Program-made: the position numbers and the translations under genes
Shown: piece by piece, positions 42,123-51,992 of the stretch
Layout: each line of letters begins with the position of its first letter
Numbering within the stretch: position 1 is the first letter of the stretch
Notes under the pieces: generated by a model
The model's database searches: none
What the model saw: the letters and a program-made list of their open reading frames with translations, nothing else
Told to the model about the DNA's origin: nothing
From: Conexibacter woesei DSM 14684
GTDB lineage: Bacteria; Actinomycetota; Thermoleophilia; Solirubrobacterales; Solirubrobacteraceae
Assembly (NCBI RefSeq): GCF_000025265.1
Contig: NC_013739.1
Span: forward strand, 2,418,001-2,482,000
DNA: 64,000 bases
Direction: 5' to 3'

Positions 42123-42955
42123 GCGCCGCGACGCAGCAGCTCGCGGGCGCGCGCCGGCTTTCGCGCCTCGCGCGCCCGCGCCCGGCGCTCGTCTTCGTCG
42201 GCGTCGTCGTCGCCGTCTGCCTGCTCGGCTGGCTGGTCGCGCCGCACCCGGTCGACCTGCCCTCGGGCAGACCGCTGACCGGCCCCAGCGGCGCTCACCT
42301 GATGGGCACCGATGAAGGTGGGCGCGACATCTTCAGCCGCGTCCTGCTCGGCGCGCGCTCGACGCTCCTCAGCGTCGTCGCGGTGATCTTCGGCTCGCTC
42401 GTGATCGGCGGCGTCGTCGGCACGCTCGCGGGGCTCTGCGGCGGCGTCGTCGACTGGGCCTGCATGCGGCTGACCGATCTCTTCCTGGCGCTGCCGGGTC
42501 CGGTGCTGGCGATCGCGATCGTGGCCGCGCTCGGCGCGTCGCTGCGCAACACGCTGATCGCGGTGGCGATCGTCTGGTGGCCGCTGTACGCGCGCGTCGT
42601 GCGCGGCAGCGTGCGCCAGCTCGTCGCGCTCCCGCACGTCGACGCCGCGCGGATGGCCGGCGCGAGCGGCTGGCGGCTGGCCTGGCGGCACGTGCTGCCG
42701 GGCGTGCGCTCGACGCTGCTCGTCGCCGCGAGCCTCGACGTCGGCATGCTCGTGCTGTCGCTCTCGCTGCTGTCGTTCCTCGGGCTCGGGTCGGCGCCGC
42801 CGGCTGCCGAGCTGGGCGCGATGGCAGCGCGCGGGATGCCCTACCTGCTGCAGCAGTGGTGGGTCGCGGTCTTCCCGGCGGCGATGCTCGCGCTGATGGC
42901 GCTCGCCGGGAACGTCGCCGGCGACCTGCTGCGCGACCGGGGGCTGGAGCGATGA
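42119..42955 (+). CDS. Dipeptide-type ABC importer permease (DppC-like)
   Basis: 278 residues with six predicted membrane helices. After the first helix the periplasmic segment contains HLMGTDEGGRDIFSRVLLGAR, the DppC landmark. The EAA docking loop is ARMAGASGWRLAWRHVLPG, and SLLSFLGLGSAPPAAELGAM is the usual penultimate region. Gene order is ATPase, DppC, DppB, the reverse of the common order. 4-bp overlaps on both sides. Confidence 0.92.
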   Translation: MSAATQQLAGARRLSRLARPRPALVFVGVVVAVCLLGWLVAPHPVDLPSGRPLTGPSGAHLMGTDEGGRDIFSRVLLGARSTLLSVVAVIFGSLVIGGVVGTLAGLCGGVVDWACMRLTDLFLALPGPVLAIAIVAALGASLRNTLIAVAIVWWPLYARVVRGSVRQLVALPHVDAARMAGASGWRLAWRHVLPGVRSTLLVAASLDVGMLVLSLSLLSFLGLGSAPPAAELGAMAARGMPYLLQQWWVAVFPAAMLALMALAGNVAGDLLRDRGLER

Positions 42956-43938
42956 CGCGCTTCGTGCTGATGCGCCTGCTCGGTGCCGTGCTGGTGCTGC
43001 TGGCGCTGATCGCGGCGGTCTTCGTGCTGCAGCAGATCAGCCCGGCGGACCCGGCGCGCACGCTCGTCGGCGAGCGCGCCTCGGCGGCGACGCTGGAGCG
43101 TGCGCGGGAGCAGCTCGGGCTCGACGACCCGCTGCCGGTGCAATACGCGAACTACGTCGGCGACGTGCTGACGGGCGACCTGCAGACGTCGGTCGCGACG
43201 CGGCGACCGGTCGTGCAGGACATCGAGCAGTTCCTGCCCGCGACGCTGGAGCTGGTCGCCGCGAGCGTCGTGCTGGCGGCCGTGCTCGGGCTGCTGTTCG
43301 CGCTCGGCTCCGCCGGACGCTGGCGCGGGGCGGTGCTGCTGCGCGGCGGCCTGCTCGTGCTCGCGTCGTTCCCGGTCTTCCTGCTGGCGGCGCTGGCGGT
43401 GCGCGTGTTCGCCGGCCAGCTCGGCTGGCTGCCCGCCAGCGGCCGCGCGCTCGACCCGTCGCGCCAGGGCTTCCTCGTGCTCGACGCGATCGTCGCGATG
43501 TCGCCGTCGGAGCTGGGCGACGCGCTTCAGCACCTGATCCTCCCGGCCGTCTGCCTCGCGCTCGTGCCGGCGGTGGCGATCGGCCGCATGCTGCGATCGG
43601 GGATCGAGGAGCAGCAGCGCCGCGACCACGTGCGGACCGCGCGGGCGCTCGGGCTGAGCGAGGGCCAGGTCGTGCGGCGCCACACGATCCGCAACGCCGC
43701 CGGGCCGGTGCTCGCGGTCGGCGGGCTGCAGGTCGCCTACCTGCTGGGGACGTCGATCGTCGTCGAGCAGATCTTCGCGTGGCCGGGGATCGGCTTCTAC
43801 ATGTCGCAGGCGATCCAGCGCAGCGACTTCCCGGCGATCGCCGGCGTCAGCCTCGTGCTCGGTGCGCTGTACGTGCTCGTCAACTTCCTCGTCGACGTCG
43901 CGCAGGCGTGGGCCGATCCGCGCATCCGCGGGGTATGA
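42952..43938 (+). CDS. Dipeptide-type ABC importer permease (DppB-like)
   Basis: 328 residues. The first helix (VLVLLALIAAVFVLQQISP) leads to PADPARTLVGERAS and the LGLDDPLPVQYANYVGDVLTGD segment that defines DppB proteins. The EAA loop reads DHVRTARALGLSEGQVVRRHTIRN. It pairs with the DppC-like permease encoded upstream. It ends 1 nt before the PucR gene, so the regulator may be co-transcribed with the transporter. Confidence 0.92.
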   Translation: MTRFVLMRLLGAVLVLLALIAAVFVLQQISPADPARTLVGERASAATLERAREQLGLDDPLPVQYANYVGDVLTGDLQTSVATRRPVVQDIEQFLPATLELVAASVVLAAVLGLLFALGSAGRWRGAVLLRGGLLVLASFPVFLLAALAVRVFAGQLGWLPASGRALDPSRQGFLVLDAIVAMSPSELGDALQHLILPAVCLALVPAVAIGRMLRSGIEEQQRRDHVRTARALGLSEGQVVRRHTIRNAAGPVLAVGGLQVAYLLGTSIVVEQIFAWPGIGFYMSQAIQRSDFPAIAGVSLVLGALYVLVNFLVDVAQAWADPRIRGV

Positions 43939-43939
43939 G

Positions 43940-45559
43940 ATGGCGGTCGCGGCGGTCCTCCCGGCAGCGCCGGCCGGCGCGATGTCGGTCCGCTCCGCGC
44001 TCGAGCTCGACGTGATCCGCGCCGGCGAGCCGCGCGTGCTCGCCGCCCCGACGCAGCTCGACCGGCCGATCCGCTGGGTCCACGTGCTCGACACGCCCGT
44101 CGTCAACGGCATGCTGCGCGGCGGCGAGCTGGTGCTGACGACCGGCGCCGGCGCCGGTCGCACGTCCGCCGAGCAGGGGCGCTACGTCGACGAGGTCGCG
44201 CGCAGCGACGCGGCCGCGCTCGTGCTGGAGCTGGGGACCGTCTATCGCGGCGAGACGCCGAGGCCGCTCGTCGACGCCGCCAACCGCGCGCGCCTGCCGC
44301 TCGTCGCCCTCCAGCGGCCGGTGCGCTTCGTCGAGGTGACCGAGGTCGTGCACGGCCGGCTGCTCGGCGAGCAGGTCGCGACGCTCGAGCGCCTGGAGGC
44401 GATGCGCGAGGGCTTCATGTCGCTCGTGCTCGGGGGTGCGGCGACGGAGGACGTGCTGCGCCACGCCGCCAGGCTGCTGGAGAGTGCGATCGTCGTCCAC
44501 GACGGCCGCGGCGGCCTGTTGTCGATCGACACCGGTCCGCTCGACGAGCGCGAGGCGCTGGCCGCGTGGGAGCGCGCCGCGGCCGGCGAGCGGCTCGGCG
44601 GCGCGGTGGCGCCGGAGCCGGTCGAGGTGCGCGGCGTGCACCGCGCCGACGTCGTCGCGCTGCGTCCTGGACGGCCGTTCGACGCCGCCGAGCGCGCCGC
44701 CGTGCGGCAGGTCGCGCTGACGCTCGGGCTCGAATGGCTCGGCCGCGCCGCGCTGGAGCTGTCGCTGCGCCGCCGCACGCGCGGCAACCTGCTGCAGTCG
44801 CTGCTCGACGGGCGCCTGACGCCGCTCGACGCGGAGCGGCGCCTGCGCGTGCTCGGCGGCGGCCACGCGCTCAGCTTCTGGCCCGTCGCGGTCGTGCTGC
44901 GCGGGCTCGAAGGCGGCGCCAGCCTGCTGGAGGAGCTGGCCGACGGCCTCAGCGTCGAGGGCGTCGGCCGGCACGGCCGGCCGCTCCTCGACGTGCGCGA
45001 CCGGCGGCTGCTGTGGGCCGCGCCCGGTCCGGCGGCCGCGTTCGAGCCGACGGCCGAGACGCTCACGCGGCAGCTGCGCCGCGCGGCCGAGCGCCACGAC
45101 ATCGAGCCGGAGCGGCTGTCGGTCGCGATCGGCCAGCCGGTCGACGGGCTCGCCGCGCTGCGCGAGCAGTTCGAGACGACGCTGCTGGTCGCCGAGGCCG
45201 CCGCCGGCGAGGCGCCCGTGCCGTGGCGTGACGCGCGCCGCGCGAGCCTGGCCGCGATCGCGTTCGCGCTGAAGGACGATCCGCGGCTCGTGCGCTTCGC
45301 GCGCAGCCACCTCGACCGGCTCGAACGGCTGCCGGCGCGGCGGCGCGACGACCTGCTGCGGACGCTGCGGGCGGTGCTCGAAAGCGGCGGCCACAAGTCG
45401 CGCGCGGCGCGCGAGCTGCACCTCGACCGCGGCGCCCTCTACAAGCGCATGGCGCGCCTGGAGGAGGTGCTCGGCGTCGACCTCGACGACGCGCAGACGC
45501 GCGCGGCGCTCACGCTCGTGCTGATCTGGCAGGCCGTCAGCGGCCCGCCGCGCGGCTGA
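43940..45559 (+). CDS. PucR-family transcriptional regulator
   Basis: 539 residues. The N-terminal PucR domain ([19 protein letters not shown], then the [11 protein letters not shown] block) covers about 15-140. A GGDEF-like/CdaR middle region follows, and the C-terminal HTH_30 domain has [33 protein letters not shown]. PucR proteins control purine, ureide or other nitrogen catabolism. ATG 43982 is an alternative start with the family's usual N-terminus. It runs convergent with the amidase operon on the opposite strand (23-bp overlap of the ends), which makes amide/ureide catabolism a plausible target. Confidence 0.88.
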   Translation: MAVAAVLPAAPAGAMSVRSALELDVIRAGEPRVLAAPTQLDRPIRWVHVLDTPVVNGMLRGGELVLTTGAGAGRTSAEQGRYVDEVARSDAAALVLELGTVYRGETPRPLVDAANRARLPLVALQRPVRFVEVTEVVHGRLLGEQVATLERLEAMREGFMSLVLGGAATEDVLRHAARLLESAIVVHDGRGGLLSIDTGPLDEREALAAWERAAAGERLGGAVAPEPVEVRGVHRADVVALRPGRPFDAAERAAVRQVALTLGLEWLGRAALELSLRRRTRGNLLQSLLDGRLTPLDAERRLRVLGGGHALSFWPVAVVLRGLEGGASLLEELADGLSVEGVGRHGRPLLDVRDRRLLWAAPGPAAAFEPTAETLTRQLRRAAERHDIEPERLSVAIGQPVDGLAALREQFETTLLVAEAAAGEAPVPWRDARRASLAAIAFALKDDPRLVRFARSHLDRLERLPARRRDDLLRTLRAVLESGGHKSRAARELHLDRGALYKRMARLEEVLGVDLDDAQTRAALTLVLIWQAVSGPPRG

Positions 45560-47108
45560 CGCGCCCGCGCCCGCCGTCGTCGCGGCCGCGGCCGCCCGCG
45601 CGGCGCCCGCGCGCGTCGCCGCCGTCGAGCAGTCGCTCGACACGCTGCGCGCACGCGAGCACCCGTGCGTCGTCCCCGGCGCGGCCGACGAGCTGCACGG
45701 CGACCGCGGCGGCGTCGGCGTCGGCCGGCACGCTCACGGCCGGGACCCCGGCCAGGTTCGCGACGGTCGTGAGCCGGCCCGCGGCCGTCTCGGCATCCCA
45801 TGCGCGGCCGCCGAGCACGACCTCGGTCGCGCCGACGGGCGGCGGCTCGCACGGCACCGTCGGCAGCAGCAGCACGTCGACGCCTGCGAGCTGCTGCGCG
45901 AGCTGCTCGCGCAGCAGCCGGCGCATCCCGCTCGCGGCGAGGTAGAGCGTCGCGGGCGCGACGGCGCCGGCGGCGAGCGCGTCGGCGACCGCGGGCGTGA
46001 GCCCGCCCGGGCGGAGACCGTGTGCGGCCGCCAGCTCGCAGACGATCGTCACGAGGTGCGCGGGAGCGGGGTCGCGCCACGGACCGCAGCCGACCCGCCG
46101 CAGCTCCGCGCCGTCGGCGGCGAGCAGTTCCGCCACGCGGCGGGTCGCCGTCGCGACGGCGGGGGAGAGCGGGACGACGCCGGTGAGGTCGACGACGCCG
46201 ACGCGCACCGAGCGGTGCTCGGGCGCCGCTTGCGCGGCCGGCGCGGCGCCGGCTGGCGCGGCTCGTGCGGCGCAGGCGTGCGCAGCGCCGGCCAGCGCCT
46301 CCCATCCGGCGGCGATGACCGCCACCGAGCTGCCGATCAGGCCGACGTGGTCGAGCGACCATGCGAGTGGGACGACACCGGCCGTCGACACTGCGCCCCA
46401 CGTCGGCTTGAAGCCGACCGTGCCGGTCCACGCGGCGGGGATCCGCACCGATCCGCCAGTGTCGGTGCCGAGCGCGAGGTCGGCGACGCCGGCCGCGACG
46501 GCGGCGGCGCTGCCGGCGGACGATCCGCCGGGCACCCGGCCGGCGTGGCGCGGGTTCGCGACCGGCGCCCGCTCGACGTCGAGCACGCCGAACGCCAGCT
46601 CCGTGCTGGCAGTCGTGCCGAGCAGCCGTGCGCCGGCACGCCGCAGCGCCGCGACCGCCGGCGCATCGGCGTCCGCACGGGCGTGCGGGCGGGCGGAGCC
46701 GTCGCCGTGCGGCGCACCCGCGACCGCGATCAGCTCCTTGACCGCGAGCCGCACGCCGTCCAGCGGACCGCTCGCATCGACCAGCGGCCCGCCGACGAGG
46801 GCCGAGGCGGGGACCGGGCCGGCGGCGCCGTCCGGCGGCACCCACGCGAACGCGGCCCCGAGCGCCCGCGCCGCGGCCAGCTCGCCGGGCGCGGCGACCG
46901 GGAGCGGCGCGCCGCCGCCGGCCAGCACGCCGCCGCCGGCCGCAACGCCGCCGGACCACTCGCCGCTCGCCGTGCCGCTGCCTGGCCGCGCGCCGCCTCC
47001 GCCGACCGCCGCCGGCCACCACGGAGCCACCGGCGGCTCTGCCGCCAGGCGCTCGGCGGCGTCGGCCAGGATCGCCGCCCAGTCAGCGTTCGAAGACGGT
47101 CTCGCCAC
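45537..47108 (-). CDS. Amidase-signature family hydrolase
   Basis: 523 residues. The catalytic triad is visible: K124 (LAVKELI), cis-Ser S196 (GGSSAGS) and nucleophile S220 (GTDTGGSVR), with the usual 24-residue Ser-Ser spacing. An N-terminal stretch of Gly/Ala-rich low complexity (about 35-75) precedes the domain. It cleaves an amide; candidates include allophanate-type or aryl amides, not decided here. GTG start at 47108 overlaps the end of the amidohydrolase gene by 26 bp on the same strand. Part of a three-gene minus-strand operon with the amidohydrolase and a DUF1989 protein. Confidence 0.9.
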   Translation of the reverse strand: MARPSSNADWAAILADAAERLAAEPPVAPWWPAAVGGGGARPGSGTASGEWSGGVAAGGGVLAGGGAPLPVAAPGELAAARALGAAFAWVPPDGAAGPVPASALVGGPLVDASGPLDGVRLAVKELIAVAGAPHGDGSARPHARADADAPAVAALRRAGARLLGTTASTELAFGVLDVERAPVANPRHAGRVPGGSSAGSAAAVAAGVADLALGTDTGGSVRIPAAWTGTVGFKPTWGAVSTAGVVPLAWSLDHVGLIGSSVAVIAAGWEALAGAAHACAARAAPAGAAPAAQAAPEHRSVRVGVVDLTGVVPLSPAVATATRRVAELLAADGAELRRVGCGPWRDPAPAHLVTIVCELAAAHGLRPGGLTPAVADALAAGAVAPATLYLAASGMRRLLREQLAQQLAGVDVLLLPTVPCEPPPVGATEVVLGGRAWDAETAAGRLTTVANLAGVPAVSVPADADAAAVAVQLVGRAGDDARVLACAQRVERLLDGGDARGRRAGGRGRDDGGRGRVSRAAGR

Positions 47109-48675
47109 CGACGACGGTCCGCAGGACGGGGATCTGCGCGATCGCGTCGCCCGGCACCTCGCACGGGTCGCGTTCGAGCACGGTCATGTCGGCGAGCAGG
47201 CCGGGCGCGAGTGCGCCCTTGACGTCGTCCTCGCCGGTTGTGCGGGCCGAGCCGACGGTGTAGATCCACAGCGCCTCCTCGGCCGAGACGCGCTGCGAGC
47301 GGCCGACCGGGACGCCGTCCAGACCGGTGCGCGTGACCATGCTCTGGAGCGCCAGCAGCGGCGGCAGCTCGCCAGCGTGGTGGTCGGAGGAGCCGCCGAC
47401 GACGATCCCGTCGTCGAGCAGGTCGCGGTGGGCGAACATCCGCTCGACGCGCTCGGGTCCGTACCACTCGACGAGCCGGCCGCCGTGCTGGGCGACGTAG
47501 GAGCCGAACGGCAGCGTCATCGCGCCGAGCGCCTTCACCCGCGCCCGCAGCGCGGGGGTGAGGAGCGTGCAGTGCTCGATCCGGTGGCGCATCGTGATCT
47601 CCGGGTGCGCGGTGGCCGCTCGCTCGTAGGCGGTCAGCAGCGCGTCGATCGCGACGTCGCCGTTCGCGTGCACCGCCATCCGCGAGCCGGCCGCGTGGAC
47701 GCGCTCCACGAGCTGCCCGAGCGCAGCGTCGCCGAGCAGGCGCAGGCCGTGGTCGTCGGTTCCCTCGAACGGCTCCGAAACGGCGCAGGTGCGCCCGGCG
47801 ATCGCGCCGTCCACGAACGCCTTGACGCCGCTGACGCGGAGCCGCTCGTCGCCGAGGTCGGTGCCCGCGCCAGCCGCCTGCAAGCCGTCGAAGACGGGCT
47901 CGCTGACGAGCATCGCGACGCGCATCGTGAGGCGATCGAGCGCGCGGGCGCGGCGGTAGAGCGCCAGCTGCGACGGTCCGACGAAGGCGTCGCAGACGGA
48001 CGTCAGCCCGACCGCGTGGCAGCGGCCCTGCGCGGCGTCGAGGCCGTCCAGCAGCTGCTCCACGGGCTTCTCGGGCAGCACGCGATGCTCGCCCCAGCTG
48101 TAGCGGAACAGCGACTCCTCGTAGAGCACGCCGTTGAGGCGCCCGTCCGCGTCGCGGCCGTGCGCGCCGCCGTCGACCGGCTCGCTGTCCTCGTCGATCC
48201 CGCCGGCGGCGAGCGCGGGCGTGTTCGCGACGCCCCAGTGCCCGGCGACGTGGACGACGAGGAGCGGGTTGCGGGGCGCGAGCGCGTCGAGCCGCGCGCG
48301 GTCGAGCGGCGGTCCGCCGAGCGCGCCGTCGTCGTAGCGGTGGACGACGACCCAGTCGTCCGGCTGCGCGGCGGCGACGCGCGCGGCGATCAGCCGCTCG
48401 GCGTCCGCGAGCGACGCGGCGCCGGCCTCCGACAGGTCGAGGTCGGCCGCCATGTCGGCGAGGTCGCTGAGGTGCTGGTGGGCGTCGTTGAGGCCGGGGA
48501 CGACCGTCGCGTCACCGAGGTCGACCGGCTCCGCGTCGCGGTGGCGGGCGCGCAGCACGTCCGCGTCGCCGGCCTCCAGCACCCGCCCGCCGAGCGTGAC
48601 GAGCGCCTGCACGATCGGCGCGCCCGGATCCAGCGTGCGGATCCGGCGCGCCGTGAAGAGGCGCTTGCGCTTCAC
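47083..48675 (-). CDS. Amidohydrolase family protein (YtcJ-like, amidohydrolase 3)
   Basis: 530 residues. The metal-binding HxH is H66/H68 in [11 protein letters not shown]; a later VHANGD block, the RHRIEHC block and the [10 protein letters not shown] Asp complete the site. C-terminal [16 protein letters not shown] is the family's end strand. YtcJ-like enzymes hydrolyse amide or ring C-N bonds of varied compounds. GTG at 48675 overlaps the stop of the DUF1989 gene (GTGA), which fixes the start even though the frame is open further upstream. Confidence 0.88.
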   Translation of the reverse strand: MKRKRLFTARRIRTLDPGAPIVQALVTLGGRVLEAGDADVLRARHRDAEPVDLGDATVVPGLNDAHQHLSDLADMAADLDLSEAGAASLADAERLIAARVAAAQPDDWVVVHRYDDGALGGPPLDRARLDALAPRNPLLVVHVAGHWGVANTPALAAGGIDEDSEPVDGGAHGRDADGRLNGVLYEESLFRYSWGEHRVLPEKPVEQLLDGLDAAQGRCHAVGLTSVCDAFVGPSQLALYRRARALDRLTMRVAMLVSEPVFDGLQAAGAGTDLGDERLRVSGVKAFVDGAIAGRTCAVSEPFEGTDDHGLRLLGDAALGQLVERVHAAGSRMAVHANGDVAIDALLTAYERAATAHPEITMRHRIEHCTLLTPALRARVKALGAMTLPFGSYVAQHGGRLVEWYGPERVERMFAHRDLLDDGIVVGGSSDHHAGELPPLLALQSMVTRTGLDGVPVGRSQRVSAEEALWIYTVGSARTTGEDDVKGALAPGLLADMTVLERDPCEVPGDAIAQIPVLRTVVGGETVFER

Positions 48676-49271
48676 GCGTCGAGCACCTCCAGCTTGACCT
48701 CGGTGCAGTTCCAGCCGTTCGTCGCGTAGTTGTCGACCGAGCAGGCGGTGACGATCACGTGCAGGTCGCGCTCGGCGACCAGCTCGACGTAGTCGCCCGG
48801 CCGCGACTTCGACTCGATCACGTCGATCGTGCGGTCTGGCTGCGGCTCGGAGTTCTGGAACAGGTTGACGGGGTTGGGGATGCAGCCGAGGTCGAGCCCG
48901 AGCGTCGCGACGGTGGCCGTGAAGTTCGTCTCGCAGCTCGGATGGTCCGGCCCGCTCGCCTCGTAGAGGACCGGGTCGCACGGCGGGTAGAGCATGTCGT
49001 GCGGACCGGGGCTCGTGTCGTGGTGCAGGCGCAGGATCGGCTCCGAGCGCTGGTCGACGAAGCTCTCGCCGACCTGCGGGAACAGCCGGCACAGCAGCGA
49101 GAGCGTGTGCCCGGCGCTGAGCCAGCGGGTCGGGTCGGCGGCGTCGATCGCCCACGTGTCGGCGACCTGGCGGCCGCGCACGTCGGTGACGCGGACGTGC
49201 TGCCCTCTCTTGACGAAGACGGCGCCCCCGGACTGCGGCGCGATGACGATGCTGGTGGCAGTGGTCGACAT
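48672..49271 (-). CDS. DUF1989 (urea carboxylase-associated) family protein
   Basis: 199 residues, the whole DUF1989 domain. Conserved elements are GGAVFVKRGQHVRVTDVRGRQ, then HTLSLLCRLFPQVGESF, the DPVLYEASGPDHPSCETN block with a Cys, and NPVNLFQNSEP near the end. Family members sit beside urea carboxylase/allophanate hydrolase and guanidine-degrading genes and are thought to help in nitrogen-compound breakdown. It is the first gene of the minus-strand operon with the amidohydrolase and amidase. A -10-like GAGCAT (49284-49279) with a TTGTCC -35 (49307-49302) lies 7 nt before the ATG, hinting at a leaderless start. Confidence 0.85.
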   Translation of the reverse strand: MSTTATSIVIAPQSGGAVFVKRGQHVRVTDVRGRQVADTWAIDAADPTRWLSAGHTLSLLCRLFPQVGESFVDQRSEPILRLHHDTSPGPHDMLYPPCDPVLYEASGPDHPSCETNFTATVATLGLDLGCIPNPVNLFQNSEPQPDRTIDVIESKSRPGDYVELVAERDLHVIVTACSVDNYATNGWNCTEVKLEVLDA

Positions 49272-49300
49272 GAGCGCAATGCTCAGCCGCCGCTGCGCGC

Positions 49301-49360
49301 CGGACAAGCCGCAGACTGTTGCCGCACGGGTCGAGCGGGCCGCAACTCGTCGCTTGTCCG
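49301..49360. promoter_or_regulatory. Divergent promoter region with a long-spaced inverted repeat
   Basis: CGGACAAGC (49301-49309) and GCTTGTCCG (49352-49360) are perfect 9-bp inverted arms separated by 42 bp, in the 186-bp region between the DUF1989 gene (leftward) and the acyl-CoA operon (rightward). The left arm contains the candidate -35 of the leftward promoter. It may bind a looping or tetrameric regulator, or be a pair of half-sites. Nothing else was identified here except the GGGAGGAG ribosome site for 49458. Confidence 0.4.
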
Positions 49361-49457
49361 CCCGGGCGCCGGGCCGCAAGCTGCCGGCCATGACCACGAC
49401 GACCCCTGCGCCGCCAGCCGGCGAGGACCGTGAAGCTGACGGTGGGAGGAGACGGCG

Positions 49458-50336
49458 ATGGCCGCTGAGATGAGACGTGTCGGCGTGATCGGCGGCGGCA
49501 CGATGGGCGTCGGGATCGCGATCACGGCGGTACGGGCCGGGCACGAGGTGCTGCTGCGCGACATCGAGGAAGGGGCGGTCGAGCAGGGGGTCGCCGGCGT
49601 GCGCCGCTTCCTCGATCGCAGCGTCGACAAGGGCAAGCTCGCGGCCGCGGAGCGCGACGCGGCGCTCGGGCGCCTGCGCGGCGTCGTCTCGCTGGAGGAG
49701 CTGCGCGGCTGCGACGTCGTGATCGAGGCGGTGCCGGAGGACCTCGCGCTCAAGCAGGAGCTGCTGGCGCAGCTCGACGGCGTGCTGGCCGACGACGCGC
49801 TCGTGCACACGAACACCTCGACGCTGTCGGTGACCGCGATCGCGTCCGGCTCGCGCCGCCCCGAGCGCGTCGTCGGCACGCACTACTGCAACCCGGCGCC
49901 GCTGATGGACCTCGTCGAGCTGGTGCGCGGCCAGGTCACGTCCGCCGCCGCGCTCGCCGCGACACGCGCGTACGTCGAGGGAATCGGCAAGCGCGTCGTC
50001 GCCTGCGCCGACGTGCCCGGCTTCATCGTCAACCGCTTCCTCGTGCCGTTCGAGAACGACTGCATCCGCGCGCTGGAGTGCGGGATGGGGACGATCGACT
50101 CGATCGACCGCGCGGTCAAGGACGGCCTCGGCTACCCGATGGGCACGTTCAGGCTGCTCGACATCATCGGGCTCGACATCCATCGCGCGGTGTCGCTGAG
50201 CCTCTACGACCAGCTGCGCGATCCGCGCTTCGCGCCGCCGCCGCTGGTCGACCGCATGATCAGCGCCGGACACCTCGGCCGCAAGGCCGGGCGTGGCTTC
50301 TACGCCTACGACGAACCCGGCCTGCACGGGAGCTGA
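49458..50336 (+). CDS. 3-hydroxyacyl-CoA dehydrogenase (first copy)
   Basis: 292 residues, single-function type. NAD-binding GVIGGGTMGVGIAI at the start, then the NTSTLSVTAIA block, the catalytic His in GTHYCNPAPLMDLVEL, and the C-terminal dimer domain (RFLVPFENDCIRALE; GYPMGTFRLLDIIGLDIH). It oxidises L-3-hydroxyacyl-CoA to 3-ketoacyl-CoA in beta-oxidation. It is the first gene of the nine-gene acyl-CoA operon, with ribosome site GGGAGGAG 6 nt before the ATG. Probably acts on pimeloyl-CoA-derived intermediates if the operon reading is right. Confidence 0.92.
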   Translation: MAAEMRRVGVIGGGTMGVGIAITAVRAGHEVLLRDIEEGAVEQGVAGVRRFLDRSVDKGKLAAAERDAALGRLRGVVSLEELRGCDVVIEAVPEDLALKQELLAQLDGVLADDALVHTNTSTLSVTAIASGSRRPERVVGTHYCNPAPLMDLVELVRGQVTSAAALAATRAYVEGIGKRVVACADVPGFIVNRFLVPFENDCIRALECGMGTIDSIDRAVKDGLGYPMGTFRLLDIIGLDIHRAVSLSLYDQLRDPRFAPPPLVDRMISAGHLGRKAGRGFYAYDEPGLHGS

Positions 50337-50346
50337 AGGGAGCAAG

Positions 50347-51210
50347 ATGAGCGAGAGGTTCCAGCAGGTCGCGGTGCTCGGGATGGGCACGATGGGGTCC
50401 GGGATCGCGCAGCTGTGCGCGCAGGCGGGCTGCGAGACGACGGTGCTCGACGTCGACGACGGTGCGCTCGTGCGCGGGCGTGAGCGGATGGCGTCGTTCC
50501 TCGCCGAGGGCGTGCGCCGCGGCAAGGTCACCGACGAGGAGCGCGAGGCCGCGCTCGCGCGCGTGCGTGGCACGACCGACGTGTCCGAGCTGGCCGGCGC
50601 GGAGCTGGTGATCGAGGCGGCGACGGAGGACCGCGCGCTGAAGCTGGAGCTGCTGCGGCGCGTCGCCGGCGCGGTCGGCGAGCAGGCCGTGATCGCGTCG
50701 AACACGTCGGCGATCCCGATCACCGAGCTGGCGGCCGCGCTGCCGCGTCCCGAGCGCGTCGCCGGCCTGCACTTCTTCAACCCGGCGCCGCTGATGCCGC
50801 TCGTGGAGGTCGTCGAGGCGGTACGGACGGACGCCGCGACGAGTGCGGCGCTGGAGGCGTTCGCGACGCGACTCGGCAAGCGGCCGATCGTGACGAAGGA
50901 CCGGCCCGGCTTCCTGCTCAACCGCCTGCTGATGCCATACCTCAACCAGGCCGTGCATGACTTCGACGACGGGCTCGCGGCGGCGGATGACATCGACGCC
51001 GCGGTCGAGCTGGGGCTCGGCTACCCGATGGGGCCGCTGAAGCTGCTCGACCTGATCGGGCTCGACACGCACCGCCACGCGACCGCGGCGGCGTGGGAGC
51101 AGACGCGCGACCCGCACCTCGTGCCCCCTGCGCTGCTGGCGCGGATGGTCGCGGCGGGCAGGCTGGGGCGCAAGACGGGCGGCGGCTTCTACGCGGGGAG
51201 CGGGAGATGA
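50347..51210 (+). CDS. 3-hydroxyacyl-CoA dehydrogenase (second copy)
   Basis: 287 residues and clearly related to the gene just upstream; a tandem duplication that has diverged. NAD-binding LGMGTMGSGIAQL, SNTSAIPITELA, catalytic His in GLHFFNPAPLMPLVEVV and the GYPMGPLKLLDLIGLDTH block are conserved. GGGAG precedes ATG 50347. Two enzymes side by side suggest different chain-length or substituent preference. 4-bp overlap with the next gene. Confidence 0.92.
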   Translation: MSERFQQVAVLGMGTMGSGIAQLCAQAGCETTVLDVDDGALVRGRERMASFLAEGVRRGKVTDEEREAALARVRGTTDVSELAGAELVIEAATEDRALKLELLRRVAGAVGEQAVIASNTSAIPITELAAALPRPERVAGLHFFNPAPLMPLVEVVEAVRTDAATSAALEAFATRLGKRPIVTKDRPGFLLNRLLMPYLNQAVHDFDDGLAAADDIDAAVELGLGYPMGPLKLLDLIGLDTHRHATAAAWEQTRDPHLVPPALLARMVAAGRLGRKTGGGFYAGSGR

Positions 51211-51992
51211 GCGACTACGAGGACATCCGCGTCGAGCTCGACGGCGACGGCGTCGTGACGATCGCGATCGACCGCGAGGCGACCGGCAACAAGCTGCGCG
51301 TGCAGACCGCGCGCGAGCTGGCGCACGCGCTGCGCGCCTTCCGCGACGAGCGCGCGCAGCGCGTCGCGATCCTCACCGGCGCGGGCGACAAGTTCTTCTG
51401 CATCGGCGGCGAGCACGACCCGCTGGAGCACGTCGAGCCGTCGGCGACGCTGCCGATCATCGACGTCTACGAGCTGATCGACACGGTTCCCAAGCCGGTG
51501 ATCGCGGCCGTCAACGGCTTCGCGGTCGGCGGCGGCAACGTGCTGCAGACGGTCTGCGACCTGACCGTCGCGGCCGAGCACGCCGTCTTCCGTCAGGTCG
51601 GCCCGATGGTCGGCTCGTTCGACGCCGGCTTCGGGACCTGGTACCTGGAGCAGACGATCGGCCGCAAGCGCGCGAAGGAGCTGTGGTATCTGAACGCGAA
51701 GTGGTCGGCGCACGAGGCGCGCGAGATCGGGCTCGTCAACGAGGTCGTCGCCGACGCCGACGCCTGCCGTGCGCGGGCGCGCGAGATCGCCGCGACGCTG
51801 CTCGACCGCGGGCCGGGAGCGCTCGCCGGGCTGAAGGCCGCGTTCTCCTCGCGCCACACGGGCGTGATCGGACAGGCGCGGCTCGCGCACGACGTGCTGC
51901 TGACGCACTACCTCGCGACGGACGAGGCGCACGAGCTGTCGAGCGCGTTCGCCGAGCGCCGCTCGCCCGACCGCGACCGCTACGGCAGATGA
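51207..51992 (+). CDS. MenB/BadI-like enoyl-CoA hydratase-superfamily ring-cleaving hydrolase
   Basis: 261 residues of the crotonase superfamily. VNGFAVGGGNVLQTVCDLT and the GSFDAGFGTWYLEQTIGRKR segment (Asp139) plus AKELWYLN are the signature shared by MenB (DHNA-CoA synthase) and BadI (2-ketocyclohexanecarboxyl-CoA hydrolase), not by ordinary enoyl-CoA hydratases. In an acyl-CoA catabolic operon without menaquinone genes, the BadI role, opening a 2-ketocyclohexane ring to give pimeloyl-CoA, is the better guess. Overlaps both neighbours by 4 bp. Confidence 0.75.
   Translation: MSDYEDIRVELDGDGVVTIAIDREATGNKLRVQTARELAHALRAFRDERAQRVAILTGAGDKFFCIGGEHDPLEHVEPSATLPIIDVYELIDTVPKPVIAAVNGFAVGGGNVLQTVCDLTVAAEHAVFRQVGPMVGSFDAGFGTWYLEQTIGRKRAKELWYLNAKWSAHEAREIGLVNEVVADADACRARAREIAATLLDRGPGALAGLKAAFSSRHTGVIGQARLAHDVLLTHYLATDEAHELSSAFAERRSPDRDRYGR

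Noticed and set aside
49272-50993. Extension of the DUF1989 frame across the divergent 3-hydroxyacyl-CoA dehydrogenase genes
   Set aside because: The added 574 residues are antisense to two well-conserved dehydrogenases and have no domain match. ATG 49271 gives a normal-length DUF1989 protein.
51207-51992. Assignment as menaquinone enzyme MenB
   Set aside because: The shared GSFDAGFG signature allows it, but no other men genes are nearby and all neighbours are acyl-CoA catabolic. Kept as MenB/BadI-like pending phylogeny.
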